Positions 35,627 through 45,261 are shown, numbered from the stretch's first letter. The stretch: DNA of 64,000 nucleotides from an uncultured Bacilli bacterium (GCA_934102215.1 CAKOSH010000001.1:186001-250000); one strand, 5' to 3'. A program made the numbers and translations. The notes: generated by a model not told the origin, from the letters alone.

Positions 35627-36745
35627 ATGGCAAATAGAGCATTAGATAATAAATGTCCTGCTTGTGGCGCACCCATTTTGTACAAGCCAAATTTGAAAAA
35701 ATGGAAATGCGACTATTGTAAAAGTGAATATACACTTGAAGAAATGAAAAAATACAACAATGCAAGTAGTGAAGAAAATAATAAAAAAGAAGAAAAAAAT
35801 AGTGTAAAAGAAACAGCTAAAGATACATCAAAAGAAACAATTAAAAAAGGAAATGATAACACAACCTACGTTGAATATAACTGTAAAGATTGTGGAGCTA
35901 AAATAATCGCAGATGAACAAACAACTGCAACATTTTGTATTTATTGTGGAAACACTGCAATATTAAAAGAAAAATTATCTGGAAAATTTGCTCCTGATTT
36001 AATAATTCCATTTAAAAATGAAAAAGAAAAAGCAATTGAATCATTTAAAAGCCTTAATAAAGGAAGACCACTCATGCCAAATTTCTTTAATGATGAAAAA
36101 AATATAGAAAAAATAAGAGGTGTATATATTCCATTTTGGCTATTTGATGTAAAAGTTAGTGGCGAATTAGATGCAACAAGCTCAACAAGTACAAGTTGGA
36201 CAGTTGGAGATACAGTATACACAAAAACTGATACATATAGACTTGAGAGAGAAGGTGAAATGGAATTTAATAAAGTTCCTGTAGATGGCTCAACTAGATT
36301 TGATGATGATATAATGAATACAATCGAACCATTTAATTATGAAGACTTAGAAGAATATAATCATGCATACCTATCAGGCTTTTTAGCAGAAAAATATGAT
36401 GTAGAAGAAGATAAAAGTTTTAATGATGCAACACTCAGAAGTTTAAATTCAGCAAGAGATGAAATGAAAAGTGATATGGGAATGGGTATAAAATCAGTAA
36501 TAAACGACACCTTAAAAGCAGAAAAGTTATTAACAAAATATGCACTACTACCTGTATGGATGATAAACGTAAAATATAAAGATAAATTTTATACATTTGC
36601 AATGAATGGTCAAACTGGAGAATTCGTAGGTAACATACCAGTAGATAAAAAGAAAGCATTTAAATATGGATTATTAACATTTGTAATCACATTTGCATTA
36701 GTATTACTTATAAGTTATCTTCTTTATATAGGAGGTTTTGAATGA
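35627..36745 (+). CDS. TFIIB-type zinc-ribbon membrane protein
   Basis: 372 residues. The N-terminal zinc ribbon C-P-A-C-G ... C-D-Y-C is at about 10-31. A Lys/Glu-rich linker and a second ribbon C-K-D-C-G ... C-I-Y-C-G follow (about 87-108). A large soluble domain (F-A-P-D-L-I-I-P-F; Y-I-P-F-W-L-F-D-V) leads to one C-terminal TM (about 347-368). This architecture is common in Bacillota and uncharacterised. It overlaps the TPM gene by 4 nt (ATGA), so both act together in the membrane, perhaps in protein quality control (inference). Confidence 0.78.
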   Translation: MANRALDNKCPACGAPILYKPNLKKWKCDYCKSEYTLEEMKKYNNASSEENNKKEEKNSVKETAKDTSKETIKKGNDNTTYVEYNCKDCGAKIIADEQTTATFCIYCGNTAILKEKLSGKFAPDLIIPFKNEKEKAIESFKSLNKGRPLMPNFFNDEKNIEKIRGVYIPFWLFDVKVSGELDATSSTSTSWTVGDTVYTKTDTYRLEREGEMEFNKVPVDGSTRFDDDIMNTIEPFNYEDLEEYNHAYLSGFLAEKYDVEEDKSFNDATLRSLNSARDEMKSDMGMGIKSVINDTLKAEKLLTKYALLPVWMINVKYKDKFYTFAMNGQTGEFVGNIPVDKKKAFKYGLLTFVITFALVLLISYLLYIGGFE

Positions 36746-37671
36746 AAAAAATAGTTAAATTAATAATTTTATCATTATTATTAATCATACCATTAAGTTT
36801 AAAAGCAAAAGTAAATCTTAAAGAAAGAACTGAATCAAACAATTATGGTGTTAATAAGAAATGGAAAATAACAGAAAGTAATATTAACAATGTTAAAAAC
36901 ACAAAATACGTAGACTCAAGTGAAAAAATATATGATTTTTCAAATGTACTTACAGAAGAAGAAAAAAATGAATTAAAAAGTTTAGTTGATGATTATATTG
37001 GTAAAACAAAAATGGATATGGTAATTTTAATAGATAGTGTTCCATATACAGATGATTATACTAATGAAACTTATGCTTCTGATTTCTATGATTATAATGA
37101 TTTTGGAATAGATTTCAAAAATTATAGTGGAGTAATTTTATTTAGAAACACATATGAAACAGATCCTTACTTTAATGTTTATACATTTGGTCAAGCACAA
37201 TTATATTATCCACAAAATAGATGTGATTATGTTCTTGATGACATATATGAAGATTTAAAATCAAAAAATTATCTTGATGGATTTACAAAATTTATAGATG
37301 AATTTAATACATATTATGATAAAGGAATTCCAAAAGAATTAGATGGCTATTATATAGATGATAAAGGTTACATTCAAAAGGGATATAAATTACCATTATT
37401 ACCTGCTTTCTTTATTGCATTAATAGTTACAATAATAGTTTTAGGAATAATGATTAAAAAGAACAAAATGGTTAAAAAAGAAACAAGAGCAGTTGAATAT
37501 CTAAATAATAGTAGTATAAAATATAGAAAACGAAATAAGAATTTAATTTCTTCACACACGACACATTACACAAGAGTGCAATCATCTTCAAGCGGTGGAG
37601 GTGGTGGATTTTCATCACATAGTGGTTCATCAGGCGGAGGCCATGGTGGCGGAAGTGGAAGACATGGGTAA
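36742..37671 (+). CDS. TPM-domain membrane protein (YgcG-like)
   Basis: 309 residues. Signal peptide or TM (about 4-21), then a TPM domain (about 55-185) opening V-Y/I-D-F-S-N-V-L-T-E-E-E. A second TM lies at about 212-235, with a C-terminal Ser/Gly/His-rich tail. The Gly-rich tail is the family hallmark. TPM domains are phosphatase or assembly factors in plants (TLP18.3); the bacterial role is unclear. It is coupled to the zinc-ribbon protein. GGAGG precedes the ATG. Confidence 0.82.
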   Translation: MKKIVKLIILSLLLIIPLSLKAKVNLKERTESNNYGVNKKWKITESNINNVKNTKYVDSSEKIYDFSNVLTEEEKNELKSLVDDYIGKTKMDMVILIDSVPYTDDYTNETYASDFYDYNDFGIDFKNYSGVILFRNTYETDPYFNVYTFGQAQLYYPQNRCDYVLDDIYEDLKSKNYLDGFTKFIDEFNTYYDKGIPKELDGYYIDDKGYIQKGYKLPLLPAFFIALIVTIIVLGIMIKKNKMVKKETRAVEYLNNSSIKYRKRNKNLISSHTTHYTRVQSSSSGGGGGFSSHSGSSGGGHGGGSGRHG

Positions 37672-37698
37672 AAGCAAGTTTACAAGGCTTGTTTTTTT
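37672..37698 (+). terminator. Terminator after TPM gene
   Basis: 7-bp stem with one G-U pair and seven T. Confidence 0.6.
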
Positions 37699-37769
37699 AT
37701 TTGAAGTTTTAATTGTCTTTATCAGTAAAAATTGATATAATATAAAGCAATTTGTGAAAGGAAATAAAA

Positions 37770-38555
37770 ATGAAAAAAATTAATAATGAAGAAAATAATT
37801 ATGGAGAAAAAGGTAGAAAATCATTAGAAACAGTAAAAAAAGAAACATCAAATATTTTTGATGACGCAACAAGTGATAAAGAATTTTCTAAAAGTTTTTT
37901 AACAGAATTAATTAATAAAAACGAAAAATTAAGTTATGAACTTGCTAATGCATTAATGCTTATACAAATGGACCTAGAAAAAACTTTAACAAACAATGTA
38001 GAAAAAATTAAAAAATATAGAATATTAATTATTACTTTAGGAATTATATCAATGACAACAGCAATAATTAATGGATATATTGGTTTAATAGCATGTATGG
38101 CATATGCAGGAATTACGTGTATAACTGCAAAGAAAAGAAATAAATTATTAGAAGAATCTGAAAATAAAATAAAAGAAACGCAAAAATTAGTATTAGAAAT
38201 AAATTCAATAAATAACAATATTGCAAATAATAATATGTTAATAACAAGAAAGTTAAATGCATTAAATGTAAAAGAAGAAGAACAAAGAAAACAAGAATCA
38301 GCAAAGGTAAGTAAAGTAGAATTAGCAAATAATATAATACAAGAATATTTTGAAACAGGAGTATTACCTGAATTTACTGAAGATATAAAGAAAATAATTA
38401 TATCAATTTTAAAAAATGATTTAGATAGTGAAGAAAATGATATTGAAAAATTACTTGAAGAAGCACGCAAAAAAGTTAGTTTTGAAGTTGATAAAAGTAC
38501 AGTATTAGAATTATTCATTAAAGAAGGAAGTAAAAATGGAAAAACAAACAATTAA
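37770..38555 (+). CDS. Membrane protein with coiled-coil ends, paralogue A
   Basis: 261 residues. A charged helical N-terminus, two adjacent TMs in the middle (about 92-130), then long helices. The C-terminal segment S-K-V-E-L-A-N-N-I-I-Q-E-Y-F is shared with the following gene. No enzyme motif. GAAAGGA precedes the ATG. The next gene overlaps by 20 nt, so the two are coupled and probably form a hetero-oligomer. Not a recognised family. Confidence 0.6.
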   Translation: MKKINNEENNYGEKGRKSLETVKKETSNIFDDATSDKEFSKSFLTELINKNEKLSYELANALMLIQMDLEKTLTNNVEKIKKYRILIITLGIISMTTAIINGYIGLIACMAYAGITCITAKKRNKLLEESENKIKETQKLVLEINSINNNIANNNMLITRKLNALNVKEEEQRKQESAKVSKVELANNIIQEYFETGVLPEFTEDIKKIIISILKNDLDSEENDIEKLLEEARKKVSFEVDKSTVLELFIKEGSKNGKTNN

Positions 38556-39279
38556 CAAAACAAATATTGAAAAAGCAAGTGATATATCATCTTCAGCAAC
38601 TAAAATCTATATGGATATAACAGATATAAAAGAATTTTCAAAATCATACTTAGAAGAATTATTAAAAGAAAATGAAGACTTAAAAGATAAATTAAACAAA
38701 TTATTAGATGACAACAGCCACGAATTAGAAAAATCAACAAAATCAAGTGCAACAAAAGATATCAAAAGAATGATAAAAATGGCAATAATAATGTTAGCCA
38801 GTTTAACATTGATTTCAATCGCACCAACAATTGGATTATTTACAGTACCAATTTATATGATATATGTAATAAAATCATATAAATTATCAAAAGAAAATTC
38901 AATTGAATATAAAAAAAGAGTTAAAGAGATTAGACAAGTTAATGATAAATCGCAAGGTATAAAAAATAATTTAGATAACAATGAATTATTTATTAGAAGA
39001 GAATTAAAGAAATTTGAAACTAAAGAACTATTAGAAACAAAATCACATGAAGCAAGCAAAGTAGAACTTGCTAATAGAGTAATTCAAGATTTTTATGAAA
39101 CTGGCATTATTCCTGAAATTAGTGACGAATTAAAAGAAATGATAATCGCATTGTTAAAAAATAGTGTAGAGTGCAAAGAAATTAACATTATAACAATACT
39201 TGAAGAATCACGTAAAAAAGTAAATTATGAAGATTCTAAAAGTGCAAAACTAGAACTAAACAAGAATGGTAAGAATTAA
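38536..39279 (+). CDS. Membrane protein with coiled-coil ends, paralogue B
   Basis: 247 residues with the same plan as the upstream gene: D-x-K-E-F-S-K-S-Y/F-L-E/T-E-L near the N-terminus, a TM pair (about 75-113), and a C-terminus S-K-V-E-L-A-N-R-V-I-Q-D-F-Y. The two genes are tandem duplicates that have diverged. The start lies within the end of paralogue A behind GAAGGAAG. Function unknown. Confidence 0.6.
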   Translation: MEKQTINKTNIEKASDISSSATKIYMDITDIKEFSKSYLEELLKENEDLKDKLNKLLDDNSHELEKSTKSSATKDIKRMIKMAIIMLASLTLISIAPTIGLFTVPIYMIYVIKSYKLSKENSIEYKKRVKEIRQVNDKSQGIKNNLDNNELFIRRELKKFETKELLETKSHEASKVELANRVIQDFYETGIIPEISDELKEMIIALLKNSVECKEINIITILEESRKKVNYEDSKSAKLELNKNGKN

Positions 39280-39293
39280 TTTCTTATCATTTT
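39265..39293 (+). terminator. Terminator after paralogue pair
   Basis: 11-bp stem (39265-39275 with 39281-39291) with one G-U pair and a 5-nt loop, spanning the end of paralogue B; short T tail. Confidence 0.55.
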
Positions 39294-39350
39294 ATATTGT
39301 AATTCTTTATATAAATTACATACCATGTTATAATCATATTGGAGACTAAT

Positions 39351-40190
39351 ATGAATAAAGAAGATTATATTAAAATTGTAAATGAAAAATTAACAGGAAA
39401 TTCAAAACAAATAATGCTAAATCAAATTGACAGATATTATAATTCAAAAAATTATATAATAAAAAGAAAATTTAAAATAGGTGAAAAAGTACTTTTAAAA
39501 AAAGGAACATTACTTCACGGAACATATAAAAATATAGAAGGATTAAAAGAAATAGTGAATGATGGTTTAATATCAAGCTGGTTTATCGATGCTAGAACTT
39601 CAAAATATCCTAGTTCAGTAGGGGTATGGAATTTAAAACAAGACTATTTATTAAAAGATTATATTGATTTTTACTCTGGAGGGACAATTCTTTATAGTGG
39701 AATATTTGAAAATAGAATTGATACAGGAACTAATAAAACAGCAATTATTCCATATAGTAAAATGAATAACGTTATAAATGAAATCACAAAGATAGATTGT
39801 CACAAATGGAATATAGACCAAACAAAAGAAGCAAGATTCATGCCAAGTCTAGTGCAAGATAGAGTACAAATTGGAATAATTTTTAATGGAGAAAATGATT
39901 ATATTCACGAATTATTAAAAGGAGATATTTTATCAAATAATATAAATGATATTGATGTAAAAGACTTCGTTAATCCAATCTACTACGAAATATTTATCAA
40001 AGACAGAAAACATAAAGATGATTTATTCACAGATCGCGAAAGTGCAATACTTTTTGGAATACCATCTAATTTTATTGAAGGAATATTAGTTGGAAGAAAA
40101 TATGAAAAAAATATAGAAACTTTAAATGAAATAAAAGAGATACTACCAGAGGCGTACATATGTAATTTAGAGGGAGTAATCATCTATTGA
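39351..40190 (+). CDS. Unknown protein (279 aa)
   Basis: Not confidently recognised. Soluble, with L-L-H-G-T-Y (about 52), D-A-R-T-S-K-Y (about 81), a G-G-T-I-L-Y motif (about 107), and near the end E-S-A-I-L-F-G-I-P followed by I-L-V-G-R-K. A H-G-T start with later R and E residues recalls ADP-ribosyltransferase-like folds, but this is a visual impression only. ATG 39351 is behind GGAG; the upstream in-frame TTG overlaps this site. The stop is TGA. Confidence 0.5.
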   Translation: MNKEDYIKIVNEKLTGNSKQIMLNQIDRYYNSKNYIIKRKFKIGEKVLLKKGTLLHGTYKNIEGLKEIVNDGLISSWFIDARTSKYPSSVGVWNLKQDYLLKDYIDFYSGGTILYSGIFENRIDTGTNKTAIIPYSKMNNVINEITKIDCHKWNIDQTKEARFMPSLVQDRVQIGIIFNGENDYIHELLKGDILSNNINDIDVKDFVNPIYYEIFIKDRKHKDDLFTDRESAILFGIPSNFIEGILVGRKYEKNIETLNEIKEILPEAYICNLEGVIIY

Positions 40191-40235
40191 CATTTTTAGC
40201 AAAGAATATATAATATACCTTGAAATGAGGGAATT

Positions 40236-40763
40236 ATGACAAAGTATGTAAATATTTATTTATCAAATAATATTCATGGGTCAACATCAAATGGACATAA
40301 TAGCAGTGTTTTTCATGATTGTGTTTATATCAAAAAAATAGAGAAAAAAACTGACAAAGTATTATTTTGGTCATACGACTATGATCAAGAAGTAAAAGGT
40401 TTAACAGACGTACCAATAATTTGTGAACGTTTGTCAAATAGTGAAGTAAAAGACATTATAACAGGAGAAATAATAACTGGAGAATGCTTATATAATGATG
40501 AAGAAAGATGCATAAACCAAATGTTTTTAACTTATAAGCGTTCAAATGAATTAAGTGTATCAGAAATTGCAGAAATAATAAGAAAATATTTTGATGGACC
40601 ATATAAAAAAGAAAATATTGATAGATATAGACAAATGATGGAAGATGTAAGAATAGAAAGTGCTAACAATACTTATAGTAGAATTGCAAATGCAAGACAA
40701 CAACATCAAGAAACAGAGCACGATGAAGAATATGTTAGACGTTTTATAAATAATTTACGTTAA
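40236..40763 (+). CDS. Hypothetical protein (175 aa)
   Basis: Soluble, unrecognised. A beta-rich first 80 residues are followed by an amphipathic helix with Gln/His/Glu-rich content (R-Q-Q-H-Q-E-T-E-H-D-E-E) at the C-terminus. No TM or signal. TATAAT lies upstream and GAGGGA precedes the ATG. Confidence 0.5.
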   Translation: MTKYVNIYLSNNIHGSTSNGHNSSVFHDCVYIKKIEKKTDKVLFWSYDYDQEVKGLTDVPIICERLSNSEVKDIITGEIITGECLYNDEERCINQMFLTYKRSNELSVSEIAEIIRKYFDGPYKKENIDRYRQMMEDVRIESANNTYSRIANARQQHQETEHDEEYVRRFINNLR

Positions 40764-40769
40764 ATTTAT

Positions 40770-40803
40770 AAAAAGTAATAGATAATGAAATTTATTACTT
40801 TTT
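40770..40803 (+). terminator. Terminator after hypothetical gene
   Basis: 11-bp perfect stem AAAAAGTAATA/TATTACTTTTT. Confidence 0.75.
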
Positions 40804-40835
40804 ATTATGGTATAATTTTATCAGGTGGTGTTAAA

Positions 40836-41297
40836 ATGAAAAAATATATAATATATATAATATTGACTATTATCATTATTCTTACAGGAATTTTCTGCTA
40901 TAAATGTGGTAAAAAAAGTCCGAAAGATATAGTAGAAAATGATTTTACATTTTTAGATTCATTAGTTGGCACGTATGGTAGCTGTAATGAAAGTATCTGT
41001 CATATGATTGAAATAAATAAAGAAAACAATACATATATATTTTCTAATTCAATATATGCAAGCGATAGTATAAATACAGGAAATGTTACTAGAAGTATAA
41101 AATTAAATAACACTAAATATTATATAAGTGTTTATTACCCAGCATTACACAATGAAATGGAAGATATTGAAGAAACAAATGCTGATTACATATTAGAATA
41201 TGTTAATAATGAACATATCAAAATAAATAATGATTCATATAAAAAAATAAATGGTGATATAGAAAATTTTTTTGAAAATGAAGGATTTGGTTACTAG
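40836..41297 (+). CDS. Membrane-anchored small protein, unknown
   Basis: 153 residues. The N-terminal signal anchor (about 4-23) contains a Cys near its end (F-C-Y-K-C-G), so a lipoprotein is possible although the lipobox is poor. The external part carries a C-x4-C pair (S-C-N-E-S-I-C) suited to a disulfide, and a beta-rich pattern. GGTGG precedes ATG 40836, and TATAAT lies just upstream. Confidence 0.55.
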   Translation: MKKYIIYIILTIIIILTGIFCYKCGKKSPKDIVENDFTFLDSLVGTYGSCNESICHMIEINKENNTYIFSNSIYASDSINTGNVTRSIKLNNTKYYISVYYPALHNEMEDIEETNADYILEYVNNEHIKINNDSYKKINGDIENFFENEGFGY

Positions 41298-41308
41298 GAG
41301 GAAAATAC

Positions 41309-42253
41309 ATGAAAAATATTACAGTAATAGGTGGTGGAGTTCTAGGCTCACAAATAGCATTCCAAGTAGCATACTGTGGATTTAATGTTACAGTTTGGTT
41401 AAGAAGTCATGAAAGTGTTAATAGAACTAAAACAAAACTTTTAGATTTAAAGAAAAAATATACTGAAAATATAAATTTAATGAACAAAGAGGCAGGAAAA
41501 TCCTATAATAATTGGTGCAATGGAATATCAAGCTATGACAATTTTAATTATAAAGAATGTATTAAAAAAGTAGATGACGCATATAAAAATATCAAATTTG
41601 AAATTGATTTAGGGATAGCTATAAAAAATGCAGATCTAGTTATAGAATCAATGACAGAAGATTTTGACATAAAAAAGGATTTATATACAAAGATGTCATA
41701 TCTACTTCCTAAAAAAACAATTGTCGTTACAAATTCATCAACAATGCTACCAAGCAAACTAGCTAAATACACAGGTAGACCTGAAATGTTTTTAGCACTT
41801 CACTTTGCTAATTCAATATGGAAAAACAATACAGCAGAAGTCATGAAACATGATAAAACAGAAGATAAATATTTTAATGAAGTAATTAAATTTGCTAAAG
41901 AAATAAATATGGTGGCACTTCCAATAATCAAAGAAAAGTCAGGGTACCTTTTGAATTCAATGTTAATCCCCTTTTTATTTTCAGGACTAGATTTGCTAGT
42001 AAATGGTATATCAGATGTTGAATCAATAGATAAAGCATGGACACTTGGTACAGGCTCTCCAAAAGGACCTTTTCAAATACTTGACACAGTTGGATTAAAA
42101 ACTGCACACGAAATAGTTCTTATGTATGTAAAAATACCAACATTTTTAGCACCATATAATTTTAAAAAAATGGAAAAATTATTAAAAGAGTATATTGACA
42201 AAGGCAAACTTGGCATCGCTAGTGGAGAAGGATTCTATAAATATGATAAATAA
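41309..42253 (+). CDS. 3-hydroxyacyl-CoA dehydrogenase family protein
   Basis: 314 residues. NAD-binding Rossmann motif G-G-G-V-L-G-S-Q-I-A at the N-terminus; E-S-M-T-E-D and the catalytic-region A-L-H-F-A-N in the middle; S-G-Y-L-L-N-S at about 214; C-terminal helical domain. It oxidises 3-hydroxyacyl-CoA or a related short-chain substrate. It stands alone among unrelated genes with no other beta-oxidation or butyrate gene in the window. AGGAGG precedes the ATG. Confidence 0.85.
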   Translation: MKNITVIGGGVLGSQIAFQVAYCGFNVTVWLRSHESVNRTKTKLLDLKKKYTENINLMNKEAGKSYNNWCNGISSYDNFNYKECIKKVDDAYKNIKFEIDLGIAIKNADLVIESMTEDFDIKKDLYTKMSYLLPKKTIVVTNSSTMLPSKLAKYTGRPEMFLALHFANSIWKNNTAEVMKHDKTEDKYFNEVIKFAKEINMVALPIIKEKSGYLLNSMLIPFLFSGLDLLVNGISDVESIDKAWTLGTGSPKGPFQILDTVGLKTAHEIVLMYVKIPTFLAPYNFKKMEKLLKEYIDKGKLGIASGEGFYKYDK

Positions 42254-42305
42254 ATCCTATTGACACAGTAGGTTATATTTATTTATAATTCTATTAGGTG
42301 ATTAA

Positions 42306-42983
42306 ATGAAAAAAATATTAATATGCATATTAGCACTATTACTAATATGCGGTTGTTCAAATGAAGCAGAGAGTAAAAAATTTAAAAAAGATTATGAATC
42401 ATTAAATGGAAAATCAAGTTCATATGGAGAATATAGAACATTAAATATAGATGAAAATTCATTTGTATTCAGCAGTAGTGACGAAATAATAAAGATGATT
42501 GAAAACAATGAATCATTCTATGTTTATTTTGGTGACAAAGCATGTCCTTGGTGTAGAAGTGTCATTGAAAAAGCAATAACTATATCTAAAAAATATTCAG
42601 TTTCAAAAATATATTATATAAATATATGGGATGATAATTATAACGAAATATTAAGAGATAAGTATGAACTAAAAGATGGAGTACCAGTCAAAGTTAGTGA
42701 TGGCGATAAAAATTATCAAAAACTACTAGAATATTTTAACGATTATTTAAAAGATTATACTTTAACTGATAAAGAAAACAATGTAATTAGCGTTGGTAAA
42801 AAAAGAATATTTGCTCCTACATTTATATACGTTGAGAATGGAAAAGGAATAAGAGAAACAACTGGAATATCAGAAAAATTATCTTCACCATTTGATGAAC
42901 TTACAGAAGAAATACTTAAAGATGAAGAAAAACTATTTAATGATTTCTTTGGTGCAGACCTAGCATGCAGTGATAAATGTTAA
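42306..42983 (+). CDS. Thioredoxin-like lipoprotein
   Basis: 225 residues. Lipoprotein signal L-L-L-I-C-G-C with modified Cys about 16. A thioredoxin-fold domain has K-A-C-P-W-C-R at about 83, a redox CxxC outside the membrane, and a late P-T-F segment as the cis-Pro loop. The likely role is disulfide exchange on exported proteins. It pairs conceptually with the CPHC membrane protein at 0.5 kb. Confidence 0.8.
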   Translation: MKKILICILALLLICGCSNEAESKKFKKDYESLNGKSSSYGEYRTLNIDENSFVFSSSDEIIKMIENNESFYVYFGDKACPWCRSVIEKAITISKKYSVSKIYYINIWDDNYNEILRDKYELKDGVPVKVSDGDKNYQKLLEYFNDYLKDYTLTDKENNVISVGKKRIFAPTFIYVENGKGIRETTGISEKLSSPFDELTEEILKDEEKLFNDFFGADLACSDKC

Positions 42984-43006
42984 TATATATAAATAAAAAA
43001 CAATTA

Positions 43007-43045
43007 AAAGACTAGATAATCTTATAAAAGTTATTTAGTTTTTTT
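43007..43045 (+). terminator. Terminator after thioredoxin-like lipoprotein
   Basis: 13-bp stem with three G-U pairs (43007-43019 with 43031-43043) and a T tail, located between convergent genes. Confidence 0.65.
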
Positions 43046-43060
43046 CTACAAAAAAGAAGA

Positions 43061-43453
43061 TCATTTCAATAAATCTTCCAATGTTTTATTATCAACATAA
43101 TTTGCTATAACTTCATCAAGACCTTTCCAAAAATTATAAGTCTTGCATATTTTTTTTCTTTCACAATCATCATGTACACAATGAACAGGAGTCAAATCTC
43201 CTTCAGCAATTCTTAAAATATCTCCAATTCTATATTCACTTGGCTTTCTATTTAATTTATATCCGCCATTAATACCACGTAAAGAATCTAAATAACCAGC
43301 CTTATTTAATAAAGATATAATTTGTTCTAAATATTTCATACTTATTTGTTGTCTACTTGATATATCTTTCAAAGAAATAAAACTATCATCATTATTCATT
43401 GCTAAATCAGTCATTATTCTTAAAGCATATCTTCCTCTAGTAGATATTTTCAT
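43061..43453 (-). CDS. Rrf2-family transcription regulator with candidate Fe-S cysteines
   Basis: 130 residues. It starts M-K-I-S-T-R-G-R-Y-A-L-R and has the winged helix with I-S-M-K-Y-L-E-Q-I and G-G-Y-K-L. Three Cys in C-V-H-D-D-C-E-R-K-K-I-C lie where IscR/NsrR-type sensors hold a [2Fe-2S] or [4Fe-4S] cluster, while CymR-type lack them. It may sense iron-sulfur, NO or redox state. ATG 43453 is behind GGAAGTG. No isc/suf genes are nearby. Confidence 0.9.
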   Translation of the reverse strand: MKISTRGRYALRIMTDLAMNNDDSFISLKDISSRQQISMKYLEQIISLLNKAGYLDSLRGINGGYKLNRKPSEYRIGDILRIAEGDLTPVHCVHDDCERKKICKTYNFWKGLDEVIANYVDNKTLEDLLK

Positions 43454-43507
43454 ATAAATCACTTCCACAAATAGTATATCATATATTATAATAATTATGG
43501 TGTTATT

Positions 43508-44047
43508 ATGATATTAAATTATATAAAAAGTATATTAAATTATGAATTATGTATTTTACCACTCTACATCATCATTAGAATAATTTATTTAAGAAATAAA
43601 AAGATAAATATAAAAAGAGAATTACTACTACTATTATTTATATCAACAATTATTATGTTACTATCACAAACTATATTATGCGAATTTTCATTTAGTAATG
43701 GAATTCACATTAATAAAGGTATTCACAACAATAATTTTATTCCACTTAAGATATTCTACGACAGCTATATAAGCCACATCAAATATGGAAATTATACATA
43801 TTTCATAATAAGTTTACTTGGCAACATTATATTATTTATCCCAATAGGAATTCTATTACCCTGTTTATATAAAATAAAAGGTAAAACAGTAATACTTTTT
43901 GGATTTGCATTATCCTTATTTATAGAATTATTTCAATTATTTCTACCAAGATGGACAGATATAGATGATATAATTTTAAATACATTTGGTACTTTAATTG
44001 GCTATCTATTATATAAATATTATGTTAAAATATATAATAGAGAGTGA
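43508..44047 (+). CDS. VanZ-family membrane protein
   Basis: 179 residues with five hydrophobic helices and the VanZ signature near the C-terminus: E-L-F-Q-L-F-L, R-W-T-D-I-D-D-I-I-L-N-T-F-G-T-L-I-G. VanZ homologues confer low-level teicoplanin resistance in some hosts; most are uncharacterised. Coupled closely to the InlB-repeat gene 4 nt downstream. GGTG precedes the ATG. Confidence 0.85.
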   Translation: MILNYIKSILNYELCILPLYIIIRIIYLRNKKINIKRELLLLLFISTIIMLLSQTILCEFSFSNGIHINKGIHNNNFIPLKIFYDSYISHIKYGNYTYFIISLLGNIILFIPIGILLPCLYKIKGKTVILFGFALSLFIELFQLFLPRWTDIDDIILNTFGTLIGYLLYKYYVKIYNRE

Positions 44048-44051
44048 TAAG

Positions 44052-45221
44052 ATGAATAATAAAAAATTAGTATTTATAATATCAGGAGTAATATTCGCAA
44101 TAATTTTTACAACGCTAATAGTTATTCTTATAAAGAATAATATAAAATCAAATAATAATGAAGAGGAAATCTACACAATAACATTAATAAATGATGAAGA
44201 GCAAAATCAAATTAAAGGTAAAAAAGATGAAGTAATAAAACTTCCAAGTTATACTAAAAAAGGATTTAAATTTATTGGATTTATAGATTCAAATGACAAA
44301 ATCTATAATGATGAATACACAATCAATGGCAATGAAACATTAACGGCTAAATACGAAGCATTAAATTATTATATAATTACTTTTGTTCCAGAAGAAAATG
44401 TAGACTATCCAGTATTAGCAGTATATTATAAAGAAAAGTTAATAATGCCACTACCCAAAAAAGAGGGATATATATTTAGTCACTGGATAGATGAAGATAA
44501 TAATGTTTTTGATTATACTGAATATCCATATGAAAAAGATATTACTTTAAAAGCAGTATGGACAAAAAAAGAAATAAAAAAATACACCATTAAGTTTGAT
44601 ACAGATGGTGGAACTAAGATAGATAATCAAATAGTAAATGAAAATGATAAAGTAACAAAACCTAACAATCCTAAAAAAGAAGGTTATTGCTTTACTGGCT
44701 GGAAATATAATTCAAGTAATTACGATTTTGATAAATCAGTTAAAAAGAATATGACTTTGAAAGCCACATACAATGAATTATTTTCACTAAACAAAGATAT
44801 ATTTAATTTAATTAATCTTAAGTACAGTGAATTATCAAAAAGATTTGGTATAAAAGAAAGTACAATAAAAAAGCAAGGTGTTATCAGTACAAATAAAGGT
44901 AAAGGATATACAACAGATGGCAGTATTCTTTATAAAAATGGTTACTATGCATACTTCAATTTCTTTATTTTCACAAATGAAAATTACAACACAAAACTTA
45001 ATAATCAAAAACCAGTTTATATAGCATTTGACACTGATATACTATTTAGTAATTTTAAACATGAATATATCACAGAAGAGAATCTTAAATGCTTAGGTTA
45101 TACAAATATAAAATATGTTAAAAAAGAAAATATCTACAAATTTAATTATGGAAAGTATATTATTGAACTTTATAATTATAATACTGACAAAGAAAAAGCA
45201 TATGTATGGAATATTAATTAA
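44052..45221 (+). CDS. InlB B-repeat (Listeria-Bacteroides repeat) protein, membrane-anchored
   Basis: 389 residues. TM anchor at about 7-28, then three B-repeats (about 38-100, 103-172, 174-238) with the pattern I-T-F ... K-K-E-G-Y-x-F-x-x-W/F ... L-x-A-x-W/Y. A C-terminal 140-residue domain of unknown type follows. The repeats are ubiquitin-like modules of surface proteins. ATG 44052 is 4 nt after VanZ; the longer frame upstream overlaps VanZ and was rejected. Confidence 0.8.
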   Translation: MNNKKLVFIISGVIFAIIFTTLIVILIKNNIKSNNNEEEIYTITLINDEEQNQIKGKKDEVIKLPSYTKKGFKFIGFIDSNDKIYNDEYTINGNETLTAKYEALNYYIITFVPEENVDYPVLAVYYKEKLIMPLPKKEGYIFSHWIDEDNNVFDYTEYPYEKDITLKAVWTKKEIKKYTIKFDTDGGTKIDNQIVNENDKVTKPNNPKKEGYCFTGWKYNSSNYDFDKSVKKNMTLKATYNELFSLNKDIFNLINLKYSELSKRFGIKESTIKKQGVISTNKGKGYTTDGSILYKNGYYAYFNFFIFTNENYNTKLNNQKPVYIAFDTDILFSNFKHEYITEENLKCLGYTNIKYVKKENIYKFNYGKYIIELYNYNTDKEKAYVWNIN

Positions 45222-45236
45222 TAACATATTAAAAAT

Positions 45237-45261
45237 AAAATACTAGCAATAGTATTTTTTT
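45237..45261 (+). terminator. Terminator after InlB-repeat gene
   Basis: 9-bp stem AAAATACTA/TAGTATTTT, loop GCAA, T tail. Confidence 0.8.
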
